Part shown: positions 62,295-64,000 of the stretch, piece after piece | Layout: each line of letters begins with the position of its first letter | Position numbering within the stretch: position 1 is the stretch's first letter | From: Clostridia bacterium | GTDB taxonomy: Bacteria; Bacillota; Clostridia; Christensenellales; Aristaeellaceae | Reading direction: 5' to 3' | Length of the DNA stretch: 64,000 nucleotides | Assembly: GCA_017470145.1 (NCBI GenBank) | Contig: JAFUFB010000002.1 | Span: 17,186-81,185 of the forward strand | Notes under the pieces: generated by a model | What the model was told of the DNA's origin: nothing | What the model saw: the letters and a program-made list of their open reading frames with translations, nothing else | Databases searched by the model: none | Made by a program: the position numbers and the translations under genes

Positions 62295-64000
62295 ATGAAA
62301 AAGCTCATTTCCGCCCTGCTGGCTTGCATATTCCTATGGCAGGCCATGCCCTTGGACGCCATGGCGGAGGCGCTGAACCCCCTGCCACCAGCCAGGAGCT
62401 TTCCGCCGCGGTGGCGATCACGGGCCTTTCCGACGACGCGCCGGGCTACCACAGCGGCATGGACCCCAATTACAGCATGACCGCCTTGCAGTTAACGGGC
62501 TGGATCAACGATTTTCAGAAAAATCAGCTGAACTACATCCTGGACAGCTTTGAAAACTACGACGTGGCGCTGTACGACATCAAGGAAAATCATCCCCTGG
62601 AATATACAACGCTGAAAAAGAACTACGGCGGCGGCATCGACATGCTGTATGAAGAATACAGCATGGCCAAGGAATGGCAGGACGAAGTGAATTATTACGC
62701 CGGCCGCCTGCCCATCCTGGCCGGGGGAATCTACAATATCGCGGAAGCCTTCCAGGGCGAAGAAGCCTTGTCCGAGAGGGATCAGGCGATCTATGCCTAT
62801 GAAATGCGCGCCAAATGGGAGGAACTCAAGCAGCTGATGGAAGAGGCCGTAGACCGGACCACGGATTGGGACAGGCTGTATACCCATTACGACCGGCTGC
62901 TCAATGTGCCCGATCCGGACGCTTCCCATGAGGAAAGCGTTTACTGGCTCATGGATACGATGGATTCCATGCGCAGCCAGGATGGACGCGCCGCCCGCAC
63001 CATGACCGTCTCCGCCAGCGCGGTTCGGGTGGCCCCGGATCAAACGCTCATGACCCGCCTGGCCCGGCTGTCGCCCATCAGCAGCGCCCTGGCGGACAGC
63101 GACCAGAAAATGATCGTCAAAATCCTGGACGATAATAACTTTGGCATCGCCTTGGTATCCGGCAGCACGAAAGTTTCCGGCGCGACGGTGACCATCTATG
63201 AAACCGGGAAAGAGGAGCATTCCCAGGAAACGGACGATTCGGGCGCTGTGACCTTTCCCATCCGCGATTTCCAGAATGACGTGGAAGGGGAAACGATGCT
63301 GAATATCAAGGTCTCCGCCAAAGGCTACCGCAAGCTGGAGGCCCCCGGCGTATGGCTCAAAAAGGGCGAAGGGCAAACCATTCCGCTCAAAAAGGACGAC
63401 GGCAAGCCCTACCTGATTTCCTGGTCCTTCTGGGATCACGATTTGCAGGCGTCTACCTACACCGTAATCACCAGCCCGATCAACGACTCCAAGCAGCCCA
63501 TTGCCCTCAAGGTATCCAGCCCCGCTGATTATCATTTGAAGGTGTACTTTACCGATAAGAGCGGGAACAACCCCGTTGCTGTTGGCGAAAAGGACGGCAA
63601 AAAGGGCGAACAGACCTTTACCTTCGAGGGCCAATGGCTCATGAAGGCTCCGGCGGAAGGAAAGCTCTTCGCCGAAATCACCTATAACGGGCAAACGGAA
63701 ACCTACCAGGCGCAATTGGAGCTGAAAGCCAGCACCCTCAAAAAGCCCCTGGGTGATCCCAACACCAAATTCGTGATGACCCCCGGCTTCCAGATCACGT
63801 TGCCCAGCGGCTGGGTGAAGCCCTTTGGCGGCATGACCATCAGCCTCAATCTGCCCCTGGCGGAAAAGTACCAGCTGCGCGGATATTTCGATATCAACGG
63901 CAGCGGCGCTTTTACCATGGGCACCACCGTCCTGGGCGACCTGACCAAGAAAATGACAGAAAACTGGAAAACGGAGGATCAGAAGGCGCTGGACAAAGCC
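62295..64000 (+). pseudogene. Large exported surface protein, frameshifted after the signal peptide and truncated by the window end
   Basis: ATG 62295 with SD AGGAGG starts MKKLISALLACIFLWQAMPLDAMAEALNP, a signal peptide, but this frame stops at 62480. From about 62385 a different frame stays open to the window end (TSQELSAAVAITGLSDDAPGYHSGM...). The switch falls at a run of five C near 62378-62382; one more C would restore a continuous LNPPATSQELS reading. The body is extracellular-type: helical region to about residue 230, then a carboxypeptidase-regulatory/SpaA-like fold (VSGATVTIYETGKEEHSQETDDSGAVTF) and further beta domains. It lies 32 bp after the sortase and is likely its substrate. 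Either a real mutation, phase-variable tract, or sequencing error. Confidence 0.75.

Overview
The window reads as chromosomal DNA of an anaerobic, Gram-positive-type gut or rumen Clostridia (Bacillota). The signs are canonical AGGAGG ribosome-binding sites, sigma-A promoters, a class B sortase, SH3-repeat wall proteins, a RsbU/RsbV/RsbW-like partner-switching set, and genes for plant or host glycan breakdown. Most genes are GC-rich; a few patches are clearly more AT-rich (11.7-13.4 kb and 55.5-57.5 kb). Species cannot be named from sequence alone; Christensenellales/Aristaeella-like bacteria would fit.

Layout. 1-2.2 kb: 3'-truncated multi-SH3, peptidoglycan-binding secreted protein (minus), divergent from leuS. 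5.1-5.5 kb: two small genes. 5.6-11.4 kb: complete oppB-C-D-F-A peptide-type ABC importer operon (minus). 11.7-13.4 kb: palindromic AT-rich island with an archaeal-type ATPase/nuclease. 13.5-22.3 kb: glucuronide/fucoside utilisation genes (uxuA, dtd, heparinase II/III-like, GH29, GH2 glucuronidase, DUF2264) with a LacI-type operator. 22.5-27.0 kb: esterase, ATP-grasp ligase, MATE pump and AI-2E-type permease in tight linkage. 27.2-30.3 kb: MacB/FtsX-type exporter behind a promoter with a perfect palindrome near its start point. 30.3-38.5 kb: a second GH2 enzyme, a DnaQ-type exonuclease, a TGS-uridine-kinase fusion, argH and a BaiN-like flavoprotein.

38.6-64 kb is the most unusual part. Six promoters share one architecture: two direct repeats TGGACA with an 11-bp period, the first ending exactly 19 bp before a -10 hexamer. 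They precede a MATE plus two-module NRPS operon, an SH3 protein, a STAS / degenerate HATPase / MATE-HATPase fusion operon, a secreted acidic protein (followed by DUF3592 proteins, a PP2C phosphatase, a RsbW-like kinase and a second MATE-HATPase fusion), a PreA-like dehydrogenase plus L,D-transpeptidase operon, and a sortase plus large surface protein. The 11-bp direct-repeat format replacing the -35 resembles boxes of OmpR/PhoB-family activators; no such regulator gene is in the window.

How it may work together (inference): one signal switches on a small regulon that makes and exports an NRPS product and remodels the surface. A phosphatase/antagonist/kinase partner-switching module would be coupled to transporters whose cytoplasmic tails are RsbW-like ATPase domains. 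Gene remnants near these promoters (sortase 3' end, L,D-transpeptidase 3' end, adenylation-protein 5' end, a duplicated 110-bp segment) show that the region has been reshuffled by recombination.
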